Under the pieces are notes generated by a model, which searched no databases, had not been told where the DNA came from, and saw only the letters and a program-made list of their open reading frames with translations. A stretch of DNA of 64,000 nt from Kiritimatiellia bacterium (GTDB lineage Bacteria > Verrucomicrobiota > Kiritimatiellia > CAIVKH01): the NCBI GenBank assembly GCA_027493775.1, contig JAOSKE010000004.1, forward strand, positions 124,001-188,000, read 5' to 3'. Made by a program: the position numbers and the translations under genes. Below, piece by piece: positions 27,910-37,388 of this stretch. Every line of letters starts with the position of its first letter. Positions within the stretch are counted from its first letter, which is position 1.

Positions 27910-30083
27910 ACACAGCGCCTCTCCATGAAGGGCCGTATCGGGGCGAAATTGCAGCCGAGCTCGATTCTCCCGAATTGCGGATATGGCTGTCCGATTTGGG
28001 GCGACACATCGCGGATGTTCCCGCAGAGAAGGGGCAGGGCGGGGCGCGGGTATATTCCATGGATGCCCCGATTGGCGCGAGTTCTCTTCCTCTTTTAATC
28101 AAAGCGCAGGGTCGTCTCCCTTTCTTAAAAAACTTCGACGCGCGTCGGCGTGGCACGGCCGCGCAACGCGCGTGGCGCGTTGCGTTGCGGTTGGCAGAGC
28201 GCGGAGTCGGTGCGCCGGAGCCTGTCGCATGGATTGAGCGATGGGAGCGGGGGCAGTGTGTGGAGAGTCATTTCATCACCCGACGCTTGGAGCCGGTGAC
28301 AAATTTTCGTGATGAATTGCGCCATTTGCTCCGTCATGATCCGGACGCGGGGCGGACGCTGAAGCTGCTTGAATCCATCGCACCGGTTGTGCGCGCGATG
28401 CACGATGCCGGTGTGTGGCACCGCGATCTTGGGAATCAAAATATATTAATGCAGCGTGGCGCGGACGGGGAGTGGGGCGGCGTTTTTCTGATAGACCTGA
28501 ATCGCGCACTGATTTTCGACACGCCGTTGACAAACCGGCAACGGGCGCGGGATCTGGCGCGTCTCTATTTGCCGACGGATCTGCTGCGCGTGTTTTGCGA
28601 AATGTATTTTGGATCCCGCGCTCCCGCAGAGTTCGCCGCCGCGCTTCGCGGCGCACGCCGTAGGTTTCGTTTGCATTCGTTGTCGCGCCAGATTCGCCAT
28701 CCAATCCGCCAGGCCCGGGTGCGGCGCGACCCTGCGCGGCGACAGGTGTATCCGCCTCCGCGCGATATCTGGTTGTGGGATGAAAAATCCGCGCAACCGA
28801 TCAACGGCTGGGCGCGGAAGGAGCGGAATAAGCTTTATCCCATTTCAAATCACGCGTTGATTGCCGGAACGATGCTTCGATCCGCGCTCCGTATCCGCCG
28901 CGAGTATGATGACCTTCTGCCGATGGTTTTTAGGGAACCCGTGTCCATTCAGAGCCGATGGGGAATGAGTGTGGAGCCGCGACCGGCGACCTGGGCGCAG
29001 GAGCGGGCGTTGTTGCCGACTGGCCCGCGCGTGCCGCTGCTGATTCGGTTGTATCGCCACAAAGGAGCGCGTCAGTGGGATTTTGCGGCACAGGCTGGTC
29101 GTGAATTGGCTGCGGCTGGTCATCCGGTGGGCTTTGCTTTGTGTCAGGATCGTCGCGCGCTTTTGGAGCCGGCGGCGTGGACGGCGATGTGCGAACGAAT
29201 GATCCCACAGGTTTCCCCGTTTGCGGATTGGATTGAAGTGGGCCACGCCATTAATCGCGTGAAGTGGGGTATTTGGAACTTGCGCGAATATCGTCAGCTT
29301 GTTGAGCCGATGCGGGATTTGAAGGCCTCGTTTCCGAGCCTTCGTTTGATGGGTCCTGCCGGAATTGATTTCGAATATCCGCACGTTCTCGCGGCCCTTT
29401 CTGCGCTGCCCTCGGATTTTCAATTCGATGCGCTTTCGCACCACCTTTATGTGGATCGGCGCGGCGCTCCGGAAAATCCGCAGGGTCGGTTTGCGTCGCT
29501 TGAAAAATTTGCGCTCGCCCGCGCCATGGCCCGTGTGTCGGGCAGAAGCGAAGACCGGCTAATTGTTTCGGAGGTCAACTGGCCGCTCGCCGACACCGGA
29601 GTCTATTCGCCGGTCTGCTCGCCGTACCTCTATCCCGGCCAGCGTGTCGGCGCACCGAATGTTGGAGAAGACACGTATGCGCGATTTATGATTCGATATT
29701 TGCTGCAAGCTGCGTGCAGTGGCTTTGTCGAGCGCGTGTACTGGTGGCGCTTGGCGGCGTGCGGCTTCGGACTGGTGGATGAACAGGCGGAACCCTGGCA
29801 TACGCGTCCGGCCTATCGCGCGTGGGTGCGCCTGCTGGAGCTTTTGGACGATGCAACGTTCTTGAACAATCTACCCACGGGCGTCTTCGCCTATCTGCAT
29901 CTCTTTAAGCGAGCGGATGGAGAGCTGATGGCCGTGGGCTATGCGTGGCGCGATGCGGAAAAAGCGGAGATTCCATTCGTGTATGCACGCGCGGAGCGGA
30001 TGGACGGCGCACCGCTTGAGTCCGTCCCCAAACACCTTGCTCCCGACCCGATCTATTTTCGGCAGGTTCGATTGCCCGGTTGA
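27906..30083 (+). CDS. WaaP/InaA-like kinase fused to glycoside-hydrolase-like domain
   Basis: A 725-residue two-part protein. Residues about 1-260 resemble the lipopolysaccharide kinase family. Lys66 (LLIKAQG) is a candidate for the nucleotide-binding lysine, the catalytic loop is WHRDLGNQNIL (D174, N179), and the metal site is FLIDLNRA (D197). The C-terminal 430 residues look like a TIM-barrel glycoside hydrolase of clan A: repeated WDFAAQAGRELAAAG and DWIEVGHAINRVKWG segments, FDALSHHLYVDRRG, and LIVSEVNWPLADT with Glu556 as candidate nucleophile. ATG 27906 overlaps the GT4 stop (ATGA), placing it in the LPS operon. It may phosphorylate core sugars; the second half may bind or trim glycan. 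The fusion is unusual to me. Confidence 0.7.
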   Translation: MNTAPLHEGPYRGEIAAELDSPELRIWLSDLGRHIADVPAEKGQGGARVYSMDAPIGASSLPLLIKAQGRLPFLKNFDARRRGTAAQRAWRVALRLAERGVGAPEPVAWIERWERGQCVESHFITRRLEPVTNFRDELRHLLRHDPDAGRTLKLLESIAPVVRAMHDAGVWHRDLGNQNILMQRGADGEWGGVFLIDLNRALIFDTPLTNRQRARDLARLYLPTDLLRVFCEMYFGSRAPAEFAAALRGARRRFRLHSLSRQIRHPIRQARVRRDPARRQVYPPPRDIWLWDEKSAQPINGWARKERNKLYPISNHALIAGTMLRSALRIRREYDDLLPMVFREPVSIQSRWGMSVEPRPATWAQERALLPTGPRVPLLIRLYRHKGARQWDFAAQAGRELAAAGHPVGFALCQDRRALLEPAAWTAMCERMIPQVSPFADWIEVGHAINRVKWGIWNLREYRQLVEPMRDLKASFPSLRLMGPAGIDFEYPHVLAALSALPSDFQFDALSHHLYVDRRGAPENPQGRFASLEKFALARAMARVSGRSEDRLIVSEVNWPLADTGVYSPVCSPYLYPGQRVGAPNVGEDTYARFMIRYLLQAACSGFVERVYWWRLAACGFGLVDEQAEPWHTRPAYRAWVRLLELLDDATFLNNLPTGVFAYLHLFKRADGELMAVGYAWRDAEKAEIPFVYARAERMDGAPLESVPKHLAPDPIYFRQVRLPG

Positions 30084-30099
30084 AGGGAAAGCTGCTTCG

Positions 30100-30972
30100 T
30101 TATTCCGGTTTCGTTCGCCAGCGTTTGTGGAGCCAAGTCCATTGTGTAGGGTGGGCGCGGATAATGTCTTCAAGTATTTTCGTGTATTGTTGTGTCGCGG
30201 CGTGAATGGATTCGTCGCTCCGATCAGTGGGAGGATCAATCGGCGGAAGGATATGGAACTGGTGACGCCCGTTGTCTTTCCGAATCATATAAATGGGAAC
30301 GACGGGCGTTTTCGACACGGCTGAAAGCACAGCGAGGCCGGGCGTGGTGTTGGCGGGCTGGCCGAAGAAGTTCACAAATATGCCGCGCTGCCTCCGCATA
30401 TTTTGATCGAGAATCAGGGCAACGGCCTCTTTGCGGCGCAAGGCTTTTATACAATCCCGGGCCGCATTTGCGCTGGGGAGAAGGTGAAGTCCCATCTTTT
30501 CGCGCGAGGCTCGCCAGTAGTTGTTCACGGCCTTGTCGCCCATGGTTTTCACCACCACATTAATTGGATTCCAAAGTGTCGTCGCGCCCAGTCCCATCAA
30601 CTCCCAGTTCCCGATATGCCCCATAAGCGCTAGTGCGCCACCATTTCTTGCGCGGATTGTTTCGAGATGTTCACGCCCAACGATGTCGAGATACGTTGAA
30701 AACTCATTGGCGTGCTGACCGGAGAAATAGAGGCACTCCAGCGCGAGCGTCGCGAGATGGCGATACATTCCATTAGCGATTTGCACACGCTCCGCCGGTG
30801 TTCGCTCGGGGAGAGAGCGGGCGAGCGCGTCCAATACGAGGCCGCGTCGGTGGCGAATTATGTGTCCCAAAAACCAACCGAGCGCTGCGCCCAATCGCGA
30901 TAGCATGGAGTAGGGGAACAGGCGAATCAGGGCCGCTATACCTCGAATTAAAAAAACCATCACGAGTGACAT
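30100..30972 (-). CDS. lpxL: Lipid A biosynthesis acyltransferase, LpxL/HtrB type
   Basis: Transfers a secondary acyl chain from acyl-ACP to Kdo-lipid A or its precursor at the inner membrane. At 290 residues it is a normal length. It has an N-terminal hydrophobic anchor (FLIRGIAALIRLFPYSML), the catalytic HxxxxE motif in MGHIGNWELMG, the DQN of VALILDQNMRRQRGIF, and the C-terminal WTWLHKRWRT. It is convergent with the LPS operon, 16 bases from its end. One member only is present in the window, so assignment to LpxL rather than LpxM or a general family name is provisional. Confidence 0.88.
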   Translation of the reverse strand: MSLVMVFLIRGIAALIRLFPYSMLSRLGAALGWFLGHIIRHRRGLVLDALARSLPERTPAERVQIANGMYRHLATLALECLYFSGQHANEFSTYLDIVGREHLETIRARNGGALALMGHIGNWELMGLGATTLWNPINVVVKTMGDKAVNNYWRASREKMGLHLLPSANAARDCIKALRRKEAVALILDQNMRRQRGIFVNFFGQPANTTPGLAVLSAVSKTPVVPIYMIRKDNGRHQFHILPPIDPPTDRSDESIHAATQQYTKILEDIIRAHPTQWTWLHKRWRTKPE

Positions 30973-31070
30973 GCTGTTGTGGAAGGGCGGAGCCTGTCAA
31001 ATGCCAATCGCGTGACTGAGGAATAAAGCGGTTGCAGTTCAGTCGTTGCGGGTTAAACTCAAGAAGCATT

Positions 31071-32138
31071 ATGCGCGTGCTTGTCATTGTCGGGAAGAGC
31101 GATTTGCCGGAAGCGTACCTCATCGCAGGTCTCGCAGCACAGGGCGTTGATGTTCGAATTCTCGCCGACCCATCCTCTCCGTTTATTGAAATGTGGGAGG
31201 GTGCAGGTGTGCAAATCGGCACACTCAAGATTGAATCGCGGCTCGACCGTGCGGTGCGCGAATCGGTGAAGAGGGAACTCACTTCATTTGATCCCGATAT
31301 CGTGCATGCGTTCACGAATCACGGCCTTGCCGTTGCTTTGCCGGGTGTGAAACAGCATCGCGCAAAGCTTGTCGCTTACCGTGGCACGACGGGCCACCTT
31401 CGAATTTGGGACTATGGTGCGCGCAGCACGTATTTGAATAAGCGCGTGGATGCGATTTCGTGCGTGGCGGATGCGGTGCGGAGCTATCTGCTGAAATTCG
31501 GTGCGCCGCCCGAAAAGCTGGTGACCATTCCAAAGGGACATGACCCGATCTGGTATGAATCAACAGCGCCAGTTTCACGTGAGGAGTTGGGTCTCGCGTC
31601 GGATGCCGTCGTGATCGGCTGTGTCGCGAACATGCGGAAGGTTAAGGGTGTTCCAGTTTTGTTGGAAGCGGTTGCGAGTTTGCCTGATTTCCCAAGGGTT
31701 CAAGTTGCGCTTGTTGGCGAGGTGCGCGATCGGGCGACCCGTTCAATCGCGCGTCGGTCCGGTTTGGAAAATCGCGTGGTCTTTACTGGGTATCAAACAA
31801 ACGCGTATCGCTTGGTGCGCACGTTTGACATTTTTGTTATGCCGTCCCTTGATCGCGAAGGGTTGCCTAAGGCGGTTGTTGAAGCGATGATTCAAGGCGT
31901 GCCGCCTATCGTGAGTGATGCGGGTGGATTGCCGGAGATTGTCGAAAATGGTGTGAGTGGGCTGGTTGTTCCTGCGGGGAGGATCAGGCCCCTTCGCGTG
32001 GCGTTGGAGCGGCTGATCGCTGACGTGGAGTTGCGACAAAAACTCGCCGCCGGGGCGCGGGAACGGATCGAATCAAAATTCAGTGTGAAGAACACGGTTG
32101 AACGAACACGCCAACTTTACACACGTCTGCTTGCCTGA
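31071..32138 (+). CDS. Family-4 glycosyltransferase
   Basis: A 355-residue GT-B enzyme. The N-terminal domain opens MRVLVIVGKSDLPEAYLIAG. The donor domain begins AVVIGCVANMRKVKGVPVLLEA and contains the EX7E-type nucleotide-sugar site in FVMPSLDREGLPKAVVEAMIQG, followed by PPIVSDAGGLPEIVENG. Start ATG 31071 is preferred to the frame opening at 31032 because the GT-B fold begins there. It is divergent from lpxL with 98 bases between and precedes murJ by about 100 bases. The location suggests LPS or exopolysaccharide assembly; the sugar is unknown. Confidence 0.87.
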   Translation: MRVLVIVGKSDLPEAYLIAGLAAQGVDVRILADPSSPFIEMWEGAGVQIGTLKIESRLDRAVRESVKRELTSFDPDIVHAFTNHGLAVALPGVKQHRAKLVAYRGTTGHLRIWDYGARSTYLNKRVDAISCVADAVRSYLLKFGAPPEKLVTIPKGHDPIWYESTAPVSREELGLASDAVVIGCVANMRKVKGVPVLLEAVASLPDFPRVQVALVGEVRDRATRSIARRSGLENRVVFTGYQTNAYRLVRTFDIFVMPSLDREGLPKAVVEAMIQGVPPIVSDAGGLPEIVENGVSGLVVPAGRIRPLRVALERLIADVELRQKLAAGARERIESKFSVKNTVERTRQLYTRLLA

Positions 32139-32243
32139 TCTTTCGCAATTTCCGCCGCTTTTCTTTTGGGCGGCGTATGAAAACAGGGGAATAAACCGCA
32201 TTTCTTTGTTTTCTTCGCTCGCTTCTATGCCACATTTGCCGCC

Positions 32244-33824
32244 GTGGAGAACAACCGGGTAATTCGATCCGCCTTCAAGGTCGGAAGTTTCACCTCCCTG
32301 AGCCGCGTGCTGGGGCTGGTGCGCGACACCTTGACCGCGAGTTTGTTTGGAACGAGCGCTGTCATGTCTGACTTCGTCGTGGCGTTCCGACTGCCCAATC
32401 TCTTCCGCGCATTGTTCGGTGAAGGTGCTCTTTCATCCGCGTTCGTGCCGGTTTTTATGACGACGCGCAAGGAGGAGGGTGACAAAGCCGCCTGGTTTAT
32501 GGCGCGTAAAACTGTGACCGTGGTCGCAGCGGGTCTTCTCGTGCTCGTTGCGTTGCTGATTGGCGCAACGTATGTACTTCAGTGGCTCAAACCGGATTTG
32601 GCTGCGCGCGCTCCACATCTGCTTCCGCTGACTCGCGTGATGTTGCCCTACGTGTTGTTCATCTGCCTCGCGGGTTTGTTTATGGCAATGCTCAACGCGT
32701 GTCATCGTTTCTCCCTCCCTGCGTTCACGCCGAGCCTATTGAATATAGTTTGGATCGCCTTTGTAATTTTGGTGTGTCCGCGACTCGGAGCGACGCCGGA
32801 ACAGCAGATTTACGGCATCGCACTTGCGGTGTTTGTTGCGGGTATTGTTCAAATGGGGGTGCAGGTGCCCGCACTGATCAAACTCGGCTTTCGGCCCGGT
32901 TTTACGTGGGATTTATCGGATACTCGTGTTCGGCGCGTGTTCACCTTAATGGGCCCGACTGCGCTGGGTTCATCCGTAACGCAGGTCAACGTGATGGTGA
33001 ACGCACTGCTCGCGCGATGGGCTGCGCCGTGGGCGCCGGCGTCTCTGTTTTATGCAGAACGCCTGCTCTATTTTCCACAGGGCCTGCTCGCTACTGCGAT
33101 GAGCACGGTGTTGCTTCCGGTGCTGTCCGGCCATGCGGCGCGAGGCGATCACGCGGAGATGCGCAGTACGTTGAGTCACTCCCTACGCACGTTGCTATTC
33201 GTAATGATTCCAGCGTCCATCGGACTGCTGGTGCTTTCGGAGCCGATCGTAAAAATGATCTTCGGGTGGGGGCGTTTTGATGCGGATGCTATTCGGCACA
33301 CCTCCATCGCGCTCCAGTTCTATGCGCCGGGCTTGATGGTCTTCTGTCTGGCCAAGGTATTCGTGCCTGCATTCTATGCGCTCCAGGATACCCGCACGCC
33401 GTTTCTTATCGGCCTTCGCGCGGTCTCGCTGAACTTTGTTTTGAACGTGATCTTCGTCCTCACCTGGCCGATGGAATACAAACACGCGGGTCTCGCATCG
33501 GCGACGGTGATTTCGGAAGCGATGAACGGGTTGACCCTCGGCGTGTTGTTACACCGCCGCCTCGGCTCGCTTGCGTGGAGGGCTGTCTTGAAAACAACGA
33601 CGCGCGCGTTGGGTTGCTCCGCCGTTATGACCGCAGTGATTATTCTCGTGCGCTCGCCGATTCTCAACGCGCTATCGGGCACGGGCTTGCCGGTGAAGCT
33701 GACGGAAGTCGCCTCGGTTCTCGGCGCCATCGCCCTTGGAATGGCTGCGTATTTTCTGTGCGCATTGATTATGCGAATGCCGGAACTCGGCTTTGCTCGC
33801 GATGCGATTTTGCGACGTAGGTAA
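32244..33824 (+). CDS. murJ: Lipid II flippase MurJ
   Basis: Moves the peptidoglycan precursor lipid II across the inner membrane. The 526-residue protein has about 14 hydrophobic helices. It starts RSAFKVGSFTSLSRVLGLVRDTLTA across two helices, then MSDFVVAFRLPNLFRALFGEGALSSAFVPVF, the best conserved MurJ/MviN segment (shown here only as landmarks at residues 41-71). Charged residues Arg23 and Arg49 sit where the family has its cavity arginines. Start is GTG 32244, as the ATG 32227 is out of frame. The gene stands alone between the glycosyltransferase and a convergent SGNH gene. The frame is intact. Confidence 0.93.
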   Translation: MENNRVIRSAFKVGSFTSLSRVLGLVRDTLTASLFGTSAVMSDFVVAFRLPNLFRALFGEGALSSAFVPVFMTTRKEEGDKAAWFMARKTVTVVAAGLLVLVALLIGATYVLQWLKPDLAARAPHLLPLTRVMLPYVLFICLAGLFMAMLNACHRFSLPAFTPSLLNIVWIAFVILVCPRLGATPEQQIYGIALAVFVAGIVQMGVQVPALIKLGFRPGFTWDLSDTRVRRVFTLMGPTALGSSVTQVNVMVNALLARWAAPWAPASLFYAERLLYFPQGLLATAMSTVLLPVLSGHAARGDHAEMRSTLSHSLRTLLFVMIPASIGLLVLSEPIVKMIFGWGRFDADAIRHTSIALQFYAPGLMVFCLAKVFVPAFYALQDTRTPFLIGLRAVSLNFVLNVIFVLTWPMEYKHAGLASATVISEAMNGLTLGVLLHRRLGSLAWRAVLKTTTRALGCSAVMTAVIILVRSPILNALSGTGLPVKLTEVASVLGAIALGMAAYFLCALIMRMPELGFARDAILRRR

Positions 33825-33842
33825 GGCGCGAACGGCCCGGGT

Positions 33843-35497
33843 CTATTGCGGTAGATTCGCCAGCACCATTGCAAGGCGCTGATCTTCGGGAAAGAGACGC
33901 ATCAATTCCTGAAGAATTGTGGAAACCATATTCGAGTCACCCATCGCGTCGGAACATTCGGCAGCGATCCAGAGCGCGCGATTCAAGTTGGACGGGGAAT
34001 AGTCCACTTGCTGGCCGATCGCCATGGAGCGACCGAGTTCATATTCTCCCACATTTTTTGCCATATCCGCCGTGTCCAGCCGCAAGTCTTGATCTTGCGG
34101 CCGCATTTCAAGAAGAGCCTGAAATTCAGAAAAGACGCGGCTGGGATCATCGAAATTCGAGAGATTGATACGGGCCCGATCATAGCGATCATAGAATGGA
34201 CGCTGCTCCCTGATCTGCGCGTGCAGTGTCTCCGCCCACGCTGGCGGTTCACCAAGCTGTTCTGCCTTGTTCAAGAAGTCGTCTGCAGTTGCAAACTGAT
34301 ATTGCGTGGCGAAAATGAGCGCGTTGGTTGCGTAGTACGGGCCGGAGTCCACGTATGCCGCCACTGCGTCGCGCTCACTCCCTGTGGTGATTTGCAATGC
34401 GAGGAGTCGCGCGACTTCCTGAAGACCGAGTTCGGTGAAGTGAATGCCGTCCTTGAAAAAATAGAGCGGAGGCTCCGGGTATAACATCCGACGTTGTGCG
34501 ACATCGGTCGCGAGGTCAATGAGCGGGAGCCTTTCATTTGCCGCAACACTCCTCACGGTGTCGTTGTACAATGCGTCCAAATAACGCCAGACCCCGATGG
34601 GGCTGTCTGCTTTGTCCTTAAACAAATCATAGAGATCCAAATCCCAATCGCGCTGATCTTTCTGGTCATTGAATCGCGCAAGGATCGCGTTATCCGAATT
34701 GCCGTCCGGCGTCGTGCAGAGATAAAGCGCCAGATTTTGGTCGCGGCACATCTTTGCGAACTTTCGCAGATTCGCGGCCATTTCCGAGGCGGGCACCCGC
34801 TGCTCTTTTTTCTTGGAGCGCTGTTTGTCGGCCACGAAGACCATCGCTTGAAAAAGTCGGGAGCGCAGCAAGTGGTTTCGCATGGAGGCTTGCCATGGCG
34901 TCGGCAATTTGTGAAGCGAGTCGCGCTGGCCATCGTGAACCCACCGGTCGTTCCAGCCGGGGAAAATGACGACGATGTCCGGGCGCATTGGCAGAATTTG
35001 CTGCTCAAAAATTTGCAGCATTTGATACGTGCTGCTCGAACCAACGCCGCCGTTTAGCACTTCATATTTATTGCTATGCAGCGCTTCTCGAAGCAGTCGG
35101 TCGAGCCGTTCTGAATAGGGCTCTTGTCCGCCGAGGGTGCAGGAGTCGCCGAGGCTTGCGATGCGTATCACACCTGCCGATTTTTTCTCCTTCCAGTTGC
35201 GTCCACGAAATCCCTTGTTGTTCGTGATTGGTGTGTTCGCCACCGGAATCCAGTAGTAGGGCGGCAGGGTACGGTAGGGAATGCCGACCTTGTGCGTGCC
35301 GAAGTATTCCTCGTGTCCGCCTGCCACGTAAAGAAGCGGTCGGACGTGAAGTCCGAAGGCATCATTCGCGCGACAATTTCACCGCCCGCCAGCAGTAGCG
35401 CCAGTGGGATAAGCGAATAGATAATCCGTTTAAACCAACTTAAACGAACCCCGGAATCTTGTTCGGATGAGTTAGACTGGAAGATTTTCTTCCCCAC
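33843..35497 (-). CDS. Membrane-anchored SGNH/GDSL-type hydrolase (one frameshift)
   Basis: About 551 residues after correction. An N-terminal transmembrane anchor (IIYSLIPLALLLAGGEIVA) precedes an SGNH hydrolase domain with all four blocks: IASLGDSCTLGG (Ser), NGGVGSSSTY (Gly), FPGWNDRW (Asn) and FFKDGIHFTELG (Asp-x-x-His). The last 170 residues are helical and TPR-like. The two halves lie in different frames: the coding-strand run TTT at plus 35330-35332 lacks one T, and adding it gives RFFYVAGGHEEYFGTHK. Such proteins often add or remove acetyl groups on surface glycans at the periplasmic face. That substrate is inference; it is convergent with murJ and not clearly in an operon. Confidence 0.78.
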
Positions 35498-35553
35498 GCC
35501 TCAAGTATAAGTGGCGCAGGGCTGAAAACAAATTAAATTAAGTTAGATGTAAG

Positions 35554-35793
35554 TTAGGCCGTGCGTCCGATTTTGACGCGCCAGACCTCCGGGCCTTCTT
35601 CGGCATAGGCCCAGGAAAACTGCTCACGGAAGCGCACTTGAAACTGCATGCGGAGCGGGACGGGGTTGTGATCAGCAACAATCATGAAGCTTTGCCCCGG
35701 CGAAAGACTGTCGAACGTGTTGAAAATCGTCGAATGGCGCAACGGTGGTGGGATTTCGCGCACGTCAATTGTGGTTGTTACTTCATCGCTCAT
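35554..35793 (-). CDS. DUF2249 domain protein
   Basis: A 79-residue protein matching the small DUF2249 domain: VDVREIPPP-like start (IDVREIPPPLRHSTIFNTFD), LSPGQSFMIVADHNPVPL, and a closing aromatic strand (WAYAEEGPEVWRVKIGR). The fold is TusA-like, and family members are found with hemerythrin and denitrification proteins. The biochemical role is not established. The gene is single, 57 bases from the end of the SGNH gene. Confidence 0.85.
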   Translation of the reverse strand: MSDEVTTTIDVREIPPPLRHSTIFNTFDSLSPGQSFMIVADHNPVPLRMQFQVRFREQFSWAYAEEGPEVWRVKIGRTA

Positions 35794-35877
35794 TTACGCA
35801 CTCCTCCAAGCTCCGCTGAATCGCGGGTGCGCTCCACTATACGACATAAATGAAGTACTGCTAAAAAATTTGACAAA

Positions 35878-36789
35878 TTAATTCGCGATGACCGATTTTT
35901 CCACGAGGCTCTTCAGTAAAAGATGAAAATAAATTAATCCGCCATACGCGCGCCAGACATAGAGCGAGTGTTGGACATCGTCGTAGTTCATTTTTTCATG
36001 TTTGCCGAGCCAACGTTCCAAATGGTTGCGTGCGCCCACGTCGTCGCCGGGGAAGATATGCGTACGACCGATTCCGCGAAGTAGGAAGTATTCTGCGGTC
36101 CAACGCCCGATGCCTTTGATGGTGCGTAATTGTTCAACTGCTTTCTTGTCGTCCAACTTTCCAATCGCATTTAGGTCAAGACGCCCCTCGACAATCGCTC
36201 GCGACAATCCGATGATGTAACGTGCCTTTTGATAGCTGAACTTCATGCTGCGCAGTTCTTCAATATCTGCACTGGCCAAATCTTGGGGGCGGGGGAAGGC
36301 GTGAAACGTGCCGTCGTCGAGGGGCAATGCTGGCGCGTAGCGTTGGACGAGACTATTCAACAATCGGATGCCCATGGTCAACGTGAGCTGCTGACAGGCA
36401 ATTGCGTTAATTAAACTTTCGTAGGGCGAGTGGAGGCGTGGGGGCTTGACGCCTTTGAACTGCTTTGCGAGGGGATTCAGCCGTTGGTCTTTTTTTGCCA
36501 ACCGATAAAATGGAGCAAGATCCGTGTGTATGCCGAGGGCATGACTGACCGCGTCTTTGGCCTGGCGATTAATTGCGTCGCTTGTCGAGCCTTTGACCGT
36601 GATGCGCAGGTGCGGGGAGGTGGGCGGCCCATCTTGTTTGACGGCGACCTCAAATGGTTCGCCGCGTTCAGAAAGGAGAACACGCCGATAGGTCTCGCCG
36701 TCCCAACGATCTATGCAGTTGTCTGGCCGACGTCGAAGCGTCCATACGGTCGGATCCAACCTGAACGGTGGGACGGGTTCGAGACCCAT
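35878..36789 (-). CDS. DNA-3-methyladenine glycosylase, HhH-GPD (AlkA-type)
   Basis: Base-excision repair glycosylase removing alkylated purines. ATG 36789 gives 303 residues; the frame to 36915 runs over the neighbouring gene. The helix-hairpin-helix is in LRTIKGIGRWTAEYFLLRG, followed by the GPD loop with catalytic Asp in HIFPGDDVGARNHL. The N-terminal 110 residues carry an AlkA-like fold (FRLDPTVWTLRRRPDNC). AlkA itself uses the Asp at the GDD position. It is followed by no close gene and preceded, 22 bases away, by an AhpD-like gene on the same strand, with which it could share a transcript. Confidence 0.88.
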   Translation of the reverse strand: MGLEPVPPFRLDPTVWTLRRRPDNCIDRWDGETYRRVLLSERGEPFEVAVKQDGPPTSPHLRITVKGSTSDAINRQAKDAVSHALGIHTDLAPFYRLAKKDQRLNPLAKQFKGVKPPRLHSPYESLINAIACQQLTLTMGIRLLNSLVQRYAPALPLDDGTFHAFPRPQDLASADIEELRSMKFSYQKARYIIGLSRAIVEGRLDLNAIGKLDDKKAVEQLRTIKGIGRWTAEYFLLRGIGRTHIFPGDDVGARNHLERWLGKHEKMNYDDVQHSLYVWRAYGGLIYFHLLLKSLVEKSVIAN

Positions 36790-36811
36790 GGCGGTTGTGT
36801 TCACTCCATCA

Positions 36812-37297
36812 TCAATTTGTGGGAGCTGCTTTTTTGGTGACCGGATGATCCGGTTTGTAGGTTCCCGCGAGTGTCCGGAACGAGATGGCGAGGCGGTTCC
36901 AACTGTTGATCGCAATGACTGCGAGTGTCAGGTCCACCAGTTCTTTCTCAGAGAACTGTTTCCGTACCTCGTTATAGATCGCATCCGGCACGTGATCGTG
37001 ACTGATCAATGTTACCTGTTCTGTCCACAGCAGCGCTGCGCGTTCGCGCTCGGTGAAGAACGGGGCTTCGTGCCATGCGCTTACCGCGTACAGCCGCTGC
37101 TCGCTTTCGCCGTGCGAGCGCGCGTCTTTTGTGTGCATGTCAATGCAGAACGCGCAGCCGTTGATCTGTGATGCGCGGAGCTTGACCAGTTCGATAATGC
37201 GATCCTCAAGACCGCTGCTGCGAATGTACGTTTCCTGCTGAATCAGCCCCTTTACGCCGTCCGGCGCGAGTTTCGAATAATCCAAGCGAGGTTCCAT
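36812..37297 (-). CDS. AhpD-like / carboxymuconolactone decarboxylase family protein
   Basis: A 161-residue protein of the AhpD-like superfamily. The reactive pair CxxC with downstream His is in NGCAFCIDMHTKDA, and the family helix HEAPFFTERERAALLWTE follows. Members act as alkylhydroperoxidases that use the CxxC pair, or as related enzymes; sequence alone does not decide. It lies upstream of and close to the alkylation-repair glycosylase, so both may serve damage or oxidative defence. Confidence 0.88.
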   Translation of the reverse strand: MEPRLDYSKLAPDGVKGLIQQETYIRSSGLEDRIIELVKLRASQINGCAFCIDMHTKDARSHGESEQRLYAVSAWHEAPFFTERERAALLWTEQVTLISHDHVPDAIYNEVRKQFSEKELVDLTLAVIAINSWNRLAISFRTLAGTYKPDHPVTKKAAPTN

Positions 37298-37388
37298 GGC
37301 TTTTCCTTTCCTATTTCTATTTCTTGATTTGTAGCGCCCTCTTCGGACGCGTCGTTTCTAAAAATCCATCAATTCATTTCGTCCACAT

